DNA of 64,000 bases from Adiantum capillus-veneris (Eukaryota; Streptophyta; Polypodiopsida; Polypodiales; Pteridaceae): the NCBI GenBank assembly GCA_014529385.2, contig CM043971.1, positions 25,334,769 through 25,398,768 of the forward strand, given 5' to 3'. Below are positions 10,791 to 21,063 of this stretch, piece after piece. The position numbers and the translations under genes are program-made. The notes below the pieces were generated by a model that saw only the letters and a list, made by a program, of their open reading frames with translations, was not told the origin of the DNA and searched no databases. Every line of letters starts with the position of its first letter. The stretch's first letter is position 1.

Positions 10791-11396
10791 TATACCTAGA
10801 TGAATCCAAGATAAGCTCAGATTCACCCTTAAAGGAAAGTGCAAGGTATAGACCCATGGTAGTCACCCACAAGCCAATATAACCATCAGCTCCGTCATGC
10901 ATAGTATTGACTAAATACCACGACATCCCCACTAGCGTCGTCAGTGCCCAATAGTGGGTGTAGAACTAGGTACTAACATATGCTCCCAAACACAACACAC
11001 ACCACACGCGCATACACACACATATGAGCATACATCAACACAGTTCAGCGTACTGAGTTTCTGTCATGACTCTGAAGATCAAGGGTAGACTCGGCCATAA
11101 TGAAGCCTAGCACTAAAAGAAGCATTAAATCGAAAAAATTAGCACAAAAATGAGGTAGTTGATAGGGCATACGCACCACAAAAGATAGAAAGAATTAGCA
11201 CAATATCAATTGGTCGTAACTCGGACGAAAACTTCACAATGTGAAGTCTCCATGTCCGCTATACTACTAAAAAATATACCTAGATGAATCCAAGATAAGC
11301 CCAAATTCACCCTTAAAGGAAAGTGCAAGGTATAGACCCATGGTAGTCACCCACAAGACAATATAACCATCAGCTCCATCATGCATAGTATTGACC
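10791..11396. repeat. Direct duplication of a 121-bp segment
   Basis: A segment at 10791-10911 recurs at 11275-11396 with a handful of substitutions. On the minus strand both copies read NTMHDGADGYI[GV]LWVTTMGL, so the source was probably coding (the upstream part of the ORF1-like remnant). The 360 bp between the copies hold no recognised feature. Confidence 0.85.
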
Positions 11397-11399
11397 TCC

Positions 11400-12160
11400 A
11401 CAACCCTACCCGACAAGGTAATCATGGCAACCTGACACCAAGAAAACGCAGTTCTTGTCATGCGTCCAACCGAGGTGCAATCAATGACCAGCTGTGTCTT
11501 TGCTCGAACTCGAGTGAAAAGCTCTCCTATACATGCAATCTAACATGGAGAAGATGATGGGGCGTTGAAGGACTCCCGAGATTGATGAAGCCGCCATCAC
11601 AGCTTGTGTACTTCGATATGATTTGGGATCCAATTCTAACAATAGATTTAAAAAATGTACATATATGGACAATGCATGCAGATTTCTAAACATGAGTAAG
11701 AAATACCACGAGGGCCAGAAAAATAAAGAAGCCCCAGAGTCAGCCACAAGACATTTACAATGAGAAGTAGCTCTCAAAAGCCAGTTACAGCACTCACTCC
11801 AAGAAGATTACAGTTCAACATAAAAAATGGACACCATTCTGCAAGATGGGAAAGCTGTACTAGTTGAAAAGAGACTTGGAAAAATAGAAATGCACGAACT
11901 TGCTGACCAAAATGAATACTGCATTTTCATTTCTGCCATTATACTGAAAACAAATGGTGAAAAGACTTTTCCTGTTATAAAATATTCATTCCTTAAAAAA
12001 TCATTGACTAAGATAGAAAACTCAAAAAAGACATTAAGAAAACTGTGACAATCAAAAATATGCTTTGGAAGAAAAGTGGGAACGCACATTCATGTAATAC
12101 AACATACAAATGTGTCAACAAAAATGAGCAAGAGAAACGCAAAAACACCAATAAACTGAC
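11400..12160. other. Region downstream of RPT6 exon 3, no exon recognised
   Basis: If RPT6 is intact this is the start of its third intron. No AAA+ exon (Walker A GPPGTGKT, Walker B or SRH) was seen in any minus-strand frame here, nor further left to base 1. The 73-residue plus frame at 11827-12048 has no recognised homology by eye. Confidence 0.5.
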
Positions 12161-12171
12161 TATTTGAATAC

Positions 12172-13098
12172 CTCCTTTATCTCTTTGATCTGCTGATCTA
12201 GTCCTCCAATCATGTCATAAGTAGAGTCCGGAACTTTCTCAACTTTCATTAGATTGACCAGTGGATCGACTTTGCTTGGTAGAATCAGATGTAGGACATA
12301 GCTATCATTTCGAAGAGCAACACGGGTAGAGGGAGTGATTTTAGTAATATCTATGTCTTTGTCAATGTCCACAACATACTTTCCCTCCGGATGCACCTAT
12401 AATAAACAGCAATCCAGATCTAATTATACTACAACTACTGCATTATCAAAGCCCCCAGAGCAATTCATTACCTTCACAAGAACCTTTTTCTTCCCCATGA
12501 CCTTAACCACTTCACCAACATATGATCCTGGTTCTTGGAGCAACTGCAACTCTTCCTTAAGCATACGCACTAGCACACACGAGATGCAAGACGTCAACAG
12601 ATGAGCAAGCTGTCCGACAAGTGAAGACATTACAAAATAATAATCATTTACAAAGTTTCTAATACTTCAGGCTGTAATAAACGAAGACAAAATTAGTTTT
12701 ATAGAGAAACTCGCATAGAGCCTCTGGCAGCCCATAAAACTTCCAGAACAAAAATACTAGAAGATGTACACATTGCCAGACTTTCATATGTGCATGTTCG
12801 ACCCTCACTAAAATGGGGACAAGACAATTATACTGAAAGCCAAAAACACAAACATCCCAAAAGCTGCTTTTCCAGAGCTACCAGTATGTTCCAGGCTCTC
12901 TCGCTCTCTCTCTCTCGCTCTCTCTCTCTCTCTCAAGCATGTGAGTGAATGTGAGATATGGAGAGTACCCCTGGCATTGTAATCGTTGCGCTGGGCTTCC
13001 AGGCGGTTAAGGTTGTGCGTCTTCTGACGCAGCTGCAGGTTCAGTTCATTGATGTGGGGGATGTAGTACTGCCTCAGCCCATCGCCCTCTCGACCCAT
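12172..13098 (-). CDS. RPT6: 26S proteasome ATPase RPT6, exons 1-3 (5' part only)
   Basis: RPT6 is one of six AAA+ ATPases in the proteasome base that unfold substrates in nucleus and cytosol. Exon 1 is 13098-12969 (starts [12 protein letters not shown]; an in-frame TGA lies four codons upstream, so this ATG is the start). Exon 2 is 12569-12472 ([20 protein letters not shown]) and exon 3 is 12396-12172 ([20 protein letters not shown] to [14 protein letters not shown]). The borders are GT-AG, the lengths 130, 98 and 225 bp, and the phases 1, 0 and 0. Together they give 151 codons covering the coiled coil and OB domain, about 36% of a ~400-residue protein. Exon 3 ends at an intact donor (GTATTC) at the conserved IKE/V point. 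The AAA+ domain is not in the window to the left, so the next intron exceeds 12 kb or the gene is a 5' fragment. The N-terminus is shorter than in Arabidopsis. The reading frame itself has no lesion. Confidence 0.9.
12570..12968 (-). other. RPT6 intron 1 with CT tract
   Basis: A 399-bp phase-1 intron with donor GTACTC after AATGCCAGGG and acceptor TGTGCTAG before TGCGTATG. It contains an interrupted (CT)n tract at about 12896-12935. Intron 2 (12397-12471, 75 bp, GTAATG...TTATAG) is short. Confidence 0.85.
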
Positions 13099-13265
13099 CT
13101 TCTGCTGTCAACACTTGCTGGCTTCTCTTTGTCGTCTCCTTGCTCGCCTCGCTTCTGTGACACGTTTTAGTAAGCGATGCCCTATAGCAGACAGGCAGAG
13201 AGAAAGAACAGACGATTGAAGTGTCAATAAAATCAAATTGGGTCTAAGTTATACTTTTTAAGAGT
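13099..13265 (-). promoter_or_regulatory. RPT6 5' leader and presumed promoter
   Basis: This ~170-bp stretch separates the RPT6 ATG from the LTR-like DNA of the upstream copia element, which points the same way. No clear TATA box was identified. A small inverted repeat (AAAGGGC-GGT-GCCCTTT at 13266-13282) marks its outer edge. Confidence 0.4.
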
Positions 13266-13269
13266 AAAG

Positions 13270-13319
13270 GGCGGTGCCCTTTCAAATGTTAGCCACCATC
13301 ATGTAATGCAAAATGTATT

Positions 13320-13388
<69 letters not shown>

Positions 13389-13711
13389 GTGTGTGTGTCT
13401 CTCTACTTATGATTATGTGATTGTATCTAGTTTAAGTTTGATTATATAAAAAACTTGATGTTATGAATTTCTTATTTTGGTTATTTTCAATCATGTGAGT
13501 GATGATTGAAAGGAGTATGAGTGTGGATGCATGTGTGTGGTGAGGAAGAGAGTAACTAATGTATGGTGGAGTCTGTAGTGAGATAACGCTCACTAACTCT
13601 ATGGTGGAGTCTGTAGTGAGATAACGCTCACTAACTCCTTGTCCATATTCGATATAAGAATAAAGTTAGCTATGAGTTAGTATGGGTGTGTCCAACTAGC
13701 CATATTGGACA
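13270..13711 (-). repeat. Probable 3' LTR of C1
   Basis: On the minus strand it follows the RNase H C-terminus and a short purine-rich stretch (CATTGGGGTAA), starting TGTCCAATATGG. It includes a ~38-bp tandem duplication at about 13562-13637 (ATGGTGGAGTCTGTAGTGAG twice) and a (CT)n tract at 13321-13382 next to GTGTGTGTGT. The end near 13270 is an estimate. Confidence 0.5.
13321..13382. repeat. (CT)n microsatellite
   Basis: About 62 bp of pure CT repeat, followed by a short GT repeat, inside the probable C1 LTR. Confidence 0.95.
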
Positions 13712-13764
13712 TTACCCCAATGAACGGCCTATGTGGCCTAAGTGAAAGAAAACAAAACTATGTA

Positions 13765-15018
13765 CAATAGCATGTACAATTGTGAAGCATGACATTGGCT
13801 TCACCTCACACCCACAAGCTTTATGCAATGTACAAACCGCTCCATAGTTAAGCTCTTCATAAGAGCATCGGTAGGGTTGTCATTTGTATGGACCACGACA
13901 AGCTCGATCTGCTTATCTACCAACACATTCCATATGAAGTGATACCTCACCTCTAGTGTTTCATTTTGGAATGAAACATGGGATTCTTTGCCAAAGCAAC
14001 GACACTCTAACTATCACAATACAACATTGGAATTTATTGACTCTTGTTCAGATCTCCAACTAAACATGCCAACCAAATTGCTTCCTTGTTGGCCTCTCAC
14101 ATTGTAACATTCTCAACCTTTGTAGTGAAAGAGGATGTACAATTCTGTAGACATGATCTCCAAAAAATAGTCCCTCCAAGAGATATAAAAATATAGCGAG
14201 ATGTAGACTTCTTTGTGTTTACATTCCCTGCATAATTTGCATCTACATATCCAACCATGGATGTATCATTGTTTCCAAAGCATAATCACTTGCTTGGTGT
14301 ACCTTTCAAGTACATGAGGATATGTTTCACTACATTCCAATCTCTTTCTAGGTTGTAATGGCTCACCACTCCCACTACAAAAGCAATGTCTAGCCTCATA
14401 GCCACCATAGCATACATGAGATTGTCCACTACTAAGGAATACAAAATCTTAGCCATCTCGGCCTTCTCCCATTGCAAAAGGAATGTCTAGCCTCGTAGCA
14501 TACATGAGATTGTCCACTACTAAGGAATACAAAACCTTAGCCATCTTGGCCTTCTCAGCATTAGAATTAGGAGAATCATTCTTGCTAAGTTTCAAATATG
14601 TTGGCATGGGAGTACTTGATGCCTTTCCCCCCTGCATACTGAAACATTGTAAGATCTTCTGAATGTAAGACTCTTGAGAAAGCTCGAGAATATCTTTTGA
14701 CCTATCGCACTTTATATGTACCTGATATGCATGCCAATCCCAAATCGCTTGTTTCTTGAAACCTTTAGCTTTGAGTCTAGCCTTGTAATTAGGCTTTGAA
14801 TATATTCTTTTTCTTGTAAACCCATTTGCAAGGTAACATTGTCTTGCTTGTAGGCAATCTAGCCAATTTCCAAGTCTCATTGATGACAATAGAATTATAT
14901 TATGATTGCATTGCTTGCTCCCACTTGTCCTTATCATCCATTTGCATTGCTTCTTGGAAACAAGACAGTTCCTTGTAGCCATCAACATAAGATAATCTAA
15001 ATCTGGTTGAAAATTCAC
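13765..15018 (-). pseudogene. copia reverse transcriptase / RNase H remnant
   Basis: The minus strand reads KARLKAKGFKKQ (RT, the KARLVAKGY motif), LELSQESYIQKIL, STPMPTYLKLSKND and VDNLMYATRLDI (the copia [SV]LMYAT.TRPDI pattern). It continues with RDWNVVKHILMYLKGT, MVGYVDANYAGNVNTKKSTS and LAKNPMFHSK (RNase H). A ~90-bp tandem duplication (about 14370-14560) repeats the LVVDNLMYA part. Stops and frameshifts occur at several points. The YVDD catalytic motif is missing. Confidence 0.8.
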
Positions 15019-15203
15019 AGGTGACTTTATTGGCTCGAGTAGAGTGTTTCAATCCTTGACTACTACTCTTAGCTCTCTCTGGAGCGTTGCTGGTGGAAGG
15101 CTCCTCACTAGACTTCTGAGTTTTGCACAAATCTGAGGCAATTTCTTTGAATGTGACTCTCTTGTACTACGCCTCTTTGATAGGTTTCTTATGCATCTTG
15201 GAC

Positions 15204-15990
15204 TCATTGAATATGACATCCAACTTCTAATTTTCTTATGAGATTCCAAGTGCTAGAGGCGATAGCCCATCTCTCCATATGCACTTCTTCTTCTTCTTCT
15301 TCTGCAACATGTACTTTGACTTTAGAATCTCTAGGATTCTTTTGTTTCTTAGCATTATCTTTGAAAAAACACCAATTAGGTGCATGTCCCTTCTTGTTGC
15401 AATTAGTGTACACCTTAATGCGGAAGAAATCTTGTGATTTATGGTTGCTTTTTCCATAATGTGAGCAACCTATACTTTTTACAATAATTATGCAATTTTG
15501 AGACCTTGTGTAAGTGCCAATCATTTTATCTTCCTCTGGAAGTGAATTGATTACATCTTCAAGTGTAGGGATGGGACATTTTTCCTTGAGCACAATCATA
15601 GCTACTTGGAAGATCTTTAAGGAGGATGGCTATTTTATCCTCGTCTAGAACTTATACCTCGGCATAAACAAGTTTGGTTAAAATACTCTTAAGTTTGTTG
15701 ACAAGGCTAGCAACATCATCTTGATTTTGCATGGTGACACCATAAAGCTAATTTGTTAGGCTCATTTTGGAGTGCTTACCTCGAGCACCAAGTTTGCCAA
15801 GCATGAAGAGCAGCCATAGCACCATCAATGTGATGAATGAAGTCATCGTCGAGTGCCATGATGATGATTCCAAGTGCTTGCTCATCTTTCGCTTGTTGTT
15901 GAGCATTCAAGGTTTGTGTCGCAAGGTTCTCCAAACTGGATGACCATTTTACAATGCTCCAAAGATTCTTTTTCATGAGCACCCCCTTTA
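15204..15990 (-). pseudogene. copia gag remnant with CCHC motifs
   Basis: The 15776-15982 frame (ENLATQTLNAQQQAKDEQAL, then IIMALDDDFIHHID) matches the copia gag core, in which a helix precedes a [IL]...LD....I pattern. The 15204-15599 frame has CSHYGKSNHKSQDFFR (degraded knuckle) and CNKKGHAPNWCFFK (truncated knuckle), followed by a Lys/Glu-rich tail. Gag would package element RNA. Frames are disconnected. Confidence 0.65.
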
Positions 15991-16000
15991 CTTTTGTCTG

Positions 16001-17390
16001 CCAGGTGTGAAACCTGATGCCATTAAACTTGTCAACGTTTTTGGTGGAAATTGTGTGCAGGGAGGTCTTACCAAATAATTTTGGTAGTGTTTGAGCCCTT
16101 TTACAAATTCGGAGTGTGAAATGGCGGAGCCTTCTAGCTCAAATAGGGCATACAAATTGATTTTTTCACAACCAAGGAGACAAATACAAGCTTAATGATT
16201 AAAGTTTTGAAGGTATTTCACCCTTGATTTGAGATTTCAATGAGTTCTTATGCATTGGTGGCCTTGGAAGCTCTTTAAATTTTGGGCTACTGTGCTGCAT
16301 TGTGAACAAGGCTTTATGGCCCCCTATGCCCATTAAGAGGTTAAATGGAACTCGGGCTTAAGGGAGAATGATGTGAGAACGTGGGCTTGGGAAGGACAAG
16401 ACATCTTAGTTGGCATCATACATGACATCATAAGAGACTCCAAATCAGCCCAACTCACTAAAGAACTCTTGGGTACTCTTTGAAGCTCTTTTATGCACCC
16501 TTTTACTAAGTCTAAGTGAGTCCACACCATCTAGAAATGCCCCACATGAGTATCGATACACCCAAGCTACCTTTTCCACATGCTAGCACATGATTGCTGC
16601 CACATAAGCATCTAGTAGACTAGGGATCATACATACCAAGACATAGGCTAAATCTCACAAACCCCAACAACCCTCCCCTTGGGGTTTAGACTATGGCAGT
16701 TGAATACTCTAACACACTCCAATCAAGGAGCATACATATCTAATCTTGGAGACAATACAAATATATATCACTCTAATCCAAGAGACAAGAAGAAAAAGCA
16801 CTCCAATTTAGGAGCTATTGCATGTCTCTAATCCAAGAGCCTACAAAATTGCCTCCCCTCGAACCCTTGTGGACCCAAAATAGGAGTAGGAGTGGGATCC
16901 TTTGAACGACTCCTTGAATCCAATTGGTGAGCCAAAAATCCGTTAGCATGAGCCTGCCCTTGTGGACTTGTTGAAGCCATTAATTGAATTGCATTGGCTA
17001 TTTGGCATTCACTCACTTGTGTCACCCAAAATAGTGTAAGTTGAGCCTGTGACCTCCAGGGCCAATTGTTTGGTGGATACGAGCGAACAAGCGTATGCAC
17101 ACCAAACCCGGTGGATACTCTATTTTTTTGGCAAAACCCTGTAATTCTGCCTAAAATGAGTTGTAATCATAAGGAGATTAGACCATACTCTTTTTTATTT
17201 TCTCTGAGTCTACCCCTTGTAAGAGGCCGGTTGGCCATGGGAAAGCTCCCTAAATTTTAAAGTCAAAACCCTTAGTTTTGAAAGGAGGATCATCATTAGC
17301 GGGGAGAAGAAAACGTGCACTGCAAAAGCTTCTTGTGACTACAATTTGTAATCATCATTTCTCCTGAACGGGTAATCAGAATTCTATTCT
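16001..17390. other. Non-coding stretch between C1 and G1
   Basis: No supported gene. A minus frame at 16828-17100 (NWPWRSQAQLTLFWVTQ) has no recognised domain. The right part may include the 5' beginning of the G1 LTR, whose start could not be fixed. Confidence 0.45.
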
Positions 17391-17394
17391 GAAT

Positions 17395-17953
17395 AGTACA
17401 TTGTGTTCCTTGTCTCTTGCTCTTCAATCTAAGTGTAATCATTTTCAATTCTATTGTGGTTTGCGACGAGTCGTTTGTGAGCTAAATGCATTGATTTGGG
17501 AGTTAAAATGGTTGTTTTTTGATGTTTTGACCATGGATAAGTGTTTCTATGCTTAAGGTGGATCTTTCCAAGTACTTCTGTTTCAGTTTTCTGTACATTT
17601 TTTGTGATGGATCGTGATTTGTGTACCTTCCCAGATGGTGACAGAACTTGGTAGGATCGAGCCCATAAGTGTTGTGATACCTCTCCTTAAGTTTCGTGAC
17701 ATTCCGGATTCGTTTGGATATCGAAATGGCATGATTATGTTGAGTGTTGAGAATGGACGCATATTGATTGTCTGACTAGGAAGTGGTTGATTTGATTTTG
17801 TTGTAAGAACGAGTAGTCTTTGAGTTCACTTTGGTGAGATTGACACTCTCATTAAATCTCTGTGCCCCACCCCGGGTCGCTTCCTTGCATATTGACATTA
17901 TGTTAGTACAAAAGAGCTATGCTGCAGACGTCCGTCGCGGCGACCCGCTAACA
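17395..17953 (+). repeat. G1 5' LTR, 3' portion
   Basis: Homologous over its length to 61,065-61,616 (shared landmarks TTGTGTTCCT, CTCTTGCTCTT, GTGAGCTAAAT, TATTGACATTATGTTAGT). It ends ...GCTAACA at 17953, one base before the primer site. A decayed version of the family palindrome lies at 17605-17624. The LTR start upstream is unresolved. Confidence 0.75.
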
Positions 17954-17954
17954 T

Positions 17955-17972
17955 TGGCGCCGTTGCTGGGGA
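17955..17972 (+). other. Primer binding site of G1 (tRNA-Asp type)
   Basis: TGGCGCCGTTGCTGGGGA follows the LTR end by one base. It matches the primer site that plant Athila/Tat-type elements use with the 3' end of tRNA-Asp, differing at about one position from the usual TGGCGCCGTTGCCGGGGA. Confidence 0.85.
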
Positions 17973-18506
17973 AACCGATCCTTAAGTGGTGAGTGACTCA
18001 ATGTACACAAAAAAAAAAAAAAACTCCCTTCAAGCTTTTGATACCCGTTCCGTTTACCCATAGACAGTGAAGCAGCTAGACATAGGTTTGGTGCTTAATA
18101 GCGACTGGAGTCCGAGACTAGCCAGTGCTATTCCTTAAGAGCAAAGGAAGCTGTGAGTGAAGTACAATATAGTATTTCGTTCTTTGAATTTTCACATGCT
18201 TGGAAAGGGTTGTTCCACCACACACATTGTTGTTATTTATGTACCTTTAAGTTCAGTTATGTTTGAACATTTATTTCAGTCGTAGGAGTAGGTTAGGTAA
18301 CAAATTACACCATCATTTGTGGCCAAAAGGATCGAGGGAAAAACGGTCAAAAACCTTATTTTGGTGTTGAAGACCATAACTCGGAAAAATTGAAGAAGTG
18401 ATGGTCAGAGCTTCAAAACTGGACCAAACCTAGTAAAACTTTCAAGAAGGGGATAAAAACACTTGTTGAAAAAGAATGTGCAAAAACCTGTCAAAAATCT
18501 TGCCCA

Positions 18507-19631
18507 ACATGGATCGTGATCCATGTACCTTTTTGGCAAAATGTGTTAAAATTATTTCCTCTGCTTAGAACAGGCTCTCAGGCATCAGAACATTGAGTTT
18601 GGTGAGAAGAAGAGGACCAGAAGATCATAAAAATCAAGATTGGGGTGAGCATACCAAAAACCTTGGAAAAAAAGGGAAAAACAAGGAAAAAATAAACTTT
18701 TAATTGCCCAAATCCAAAAAGAGATGAGAATTGGGACCAACTAGAAGCAAGGAATCCACTAAACCAAAATTCATGCCCAGGTGCTTCCCAACATGGATCG
18801 CGATCCATGTTCCAGGTAGACATCTGACATCAAGATTTGACCAGTGTACTCCTGATTATTAGTTGAACAAATTTTCCAAAAGGAGCCATAGATAAAAAGT
18901 GAAAAAAGCTGGTCAAAATACCAGAAAGGGAGTAGTTTGCAAAAAACCGCAAAACAAACACAAAACTTTGCTTCTTACTTGGAAAAAACTGACCAAATCC
19001 AAAAATACTTGGGGAATAGCATCATCATACCTTGTGTGATCATCTCACAAAGTGTCAGTCCAAAATCATGCCAAACATGGATCACGATCCATGTACCTTT
19101 TTGGAAGTTTGAGCTGATAAAAGACAAGCAGGGATTTGATAACAATTGGAGCACTTTCTCCTAAAGGACCCTTATCAGGAAATCTCAAAAAGAGAGCAAA
19201 AGGTGGCAAAAATCAAGTCAAGGGAGGAAACCGCTGACATAAACCCTAAAACTGACTTTTTTTTTGTCCAAAAAAGCTTTAAAGCATTCAAAAACCATAT
19301 AGGCAACATCACTAGGCCAAGGACTAGCTGTGGAACAAAATTCAGTGTATTTCGACACAAAGCAACATGGATCACGATCCATGTTCCTCTGACACAAATT
19401 GACACCAAATTAGTATCATAGCTAGAGAGTATCACAGAGAGTCTAGTGGCCCTTCCAGAGTTGAAATTGGGTGCAAGAAACCCTTCCAAAAGCTCAGAAC
19501 TGATAGGAGCTCAGGCAAAGTGACAAAATCAACTTAGCTTCCAATCCAGAGATTCAATTCTAAAAATTTTGATACCATAAGATCCCTTAACCATGCTGAA
19601 ATGGCTTCCCAACATGGATCGCGATCCATGT
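18507..19631 (+). repeat. Phased 20-bp palindromes in the G1 leader
   Basis: Five copies of ACATGGATCGCGATCCATGT or one-base variants lie at 18507-18526, 18791-18810, 19075-19094, 19365-19384 and 19612-19631. Start-to-start spacing is 284, 284, 290 and 247 bp. A flanking pattern (CTTCCCA before, ACCTTTTTGG after) is partly shared, but the DNA between copies is not repetitive. Variants affect only the central TCGCGA (TCGTGA, TCACGA), which points to loss of CpG. G2 has three copies at matching positions. Confidence 0.92.
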
Positions 19632-20097
19632 ACCTCTGAGCTAGAACAGAGACAGAAACTTACCACACAAGTAGCTAGGCCATAACAACCAGGTGCTTCT
19701 TTCAAAATTGAAATTGGATCAAAATTGTTGAGGTTGTGTAGGAAATCGTGTGCCAAGTTTTGTCGAACAAAAGCAAGAAATGACAAGAACAGCTGTAAGC
19801 TTAAAGCTATCAAGCACATTCTTGACAGGTTACAGGTACTAGAAGATACTATCCAGCAAGCAAGAACAAATGGGAGATTCAAACTATTTAATGAGGTAAC
19901 TCGGTTTAGATTTTTCTTGTTACCAATTATTGAATTTGCGATTAGGAAGATTGTACCAGAATAGGAACCACAACATCTTTGATCAAGGGAGTCATCACTC
20001 AACAGAAGAAAGTGTGAATCAGAGACCACTACCGCCTTTGGAACCCATTTTAGAGGAGAGTTTCTCTGACACTTTGTCTGAGAGATCATGCGGTCTC

Positions 20098-21063
20098 ATG
20101 ACTGAAGATTCTAACAAGTCAAACCCTAAGGGAACATATTCGATGGGTGCAGGTCCTTCACAGCCCACATCTGATGTGAAGTTGTTGTATCTGAAGTTTC
20201 AATTTGAAAATGTGCTTAAAGCCAAAATCTATAAGGATGGAATAGACCGCTACTGTGTTAAGTTGGAAAATAGGCCGAGTGAGTTCAGAGACCTTGTAGA
20301 TGTTGATTATGACGGGGATAGGTATTTCGACCGAGAGGGAATGATGTACTTAGTGGTTCATAACCCGTATATTGTGGATAAATGGGGAATGACTGGCACC
20401 AAGGACAAAGTAGATAATGAACCGGCCGATGCACCACCCAAAATGGAGAAACAAAACGTGGTACTCAGACGCACCAATGAGACTGAGCGCCTTAACACAG
20501 ACAGCACATATGTGGGGCTTTATAAGTTCAATAATGGAGACCAAACACTCTATTACAGATGTGACGAGCCCCGCATCAAAGAATTAACCGACCGGAAAAA
20601 CTTGTATGTTTACACTTACACGGAGGGTAGAAGTATTCAGGTGGTCATAATGGACAAGTATGGCCGAAATTATTCCCCAATGGACCAGAAGGAGTTAGAG
20701 AGATATACATATTTTGGAGGACCACTCCACCAATACTATGTAAATCTTGAAGCTGAAAAAACCACAACTACTCACATCAAACCTGAGACTGTACTTGAGA
20801 GTCCCTTGAGAACAAGAGTGGAGGATTCTTATGGACATGAACGAGTTCCGAGAACAGAACCCTTAGGGTCAACGACGACTAGGGCTTCCATGAACACACA
20901 TAGGGGCAACTCTGTTCCTGAATTCACTTACACCATTGGAATCTCTCCGACTATCACAAGAGATCAAATTGATGAACGTAGGGCGGATAGGATTCCACTG
21001 TTAGTGCCAAGAGGAGATTACGAACCAAGAGAAGCCATCCCAGGGGGGACCATGAGTTGTTAG
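20098..21063 (+). CDS. G1 extra ORF upstream of gag, unknown function
   Basis: The frame is open from 19900 to the TAG at 21061-21063. The first ATG in it is at 20098 (MTEDSNKSNPKG), giving 321 residues; earlier starts would be non-ATG. The middle part (about residues 30-220) is charged and aromatic: LLYLKFQFENVLKAKIYKDG, DVDYDGDRYFDREGMMYLVV, GLYKFNNGDQTLYYRCDEPR and YVYTYTEGRSIQVVIMDKYG. This suggests a beta-rich folded domain. No zinc knuckle, protease or coiled coil was seen, and I do not recognise the family. It lies between leader and gag, the place where Ogre/Tat elements carry an additional ORF of unknown role. It is the longest uninterrupted frame of this part of G1, while gag beside it is broken. 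Confidence 0.6.
   Translation: MTEDSNKSNPKGTYSMGAGPSQPTSDVKLLYLKFQFENVLKAKIYKDGIDRYCVKLENRPSEFRDLVDVDYDGDRYFDREGMMYLVVHNPYIVDKWGMTGTKDKVDNEPADAPPKMEKQNVVLRRTNETERLNTDSTYVGLYKFNNGDQTLYYRCDEPRIKELTDRKNLYVYTYTEGRSIQVVIMDKYGRNYSPMDQKELERYTYFGGPLHQYYVNLEAEKTTTTHIKPETVLESPLRTRVEDSYGHERVPRTEPLGSTTTRASMNTHRGNSVPEFTYTIGISPTITRDQIDERRADRIPLLVPRGDYEPREAIPGGTMSC

Larger units (their letters stand above)
13270..16000 (-). mobile_element. Degenerate Ty1/copia retrotransposon C1
   Basis: Reading right to left: gag core, CCHC knuckles, then RT and RNase H, then a probable 3' LTR that starts with TGTCCAATATGG at 13711. Protease and integrase are deleted between gag and RT. The RT lacks the YVDD segment, and frames are interrupted throughout. 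It sits immediately upstream of RPT6 in the same orientation. No matching 5' LTR was found to the right. Confidence 0.75.

Noticed and set aside
1-12160. Remaining AAA+ exons of RPT6 to the left of exon 3
   Set aside because: No Walker A, Walker B or SRH-like translation was seen on the minus strand.
18507-19631. CRISPR-like regularly spaced repeats
   Set aside because: The repeat is a short palindrome with ~260-bp intervals, there are no cas genes, and the setting is a plant gypsy leader.
19896-19945. Possible 50-bp intron (GTAACT...GATTAG) joining an upstream frame to the G1 extra ORF
   Set aside because: The reading phases do not join: the spliced product enters a stop rather than the ORF frame.
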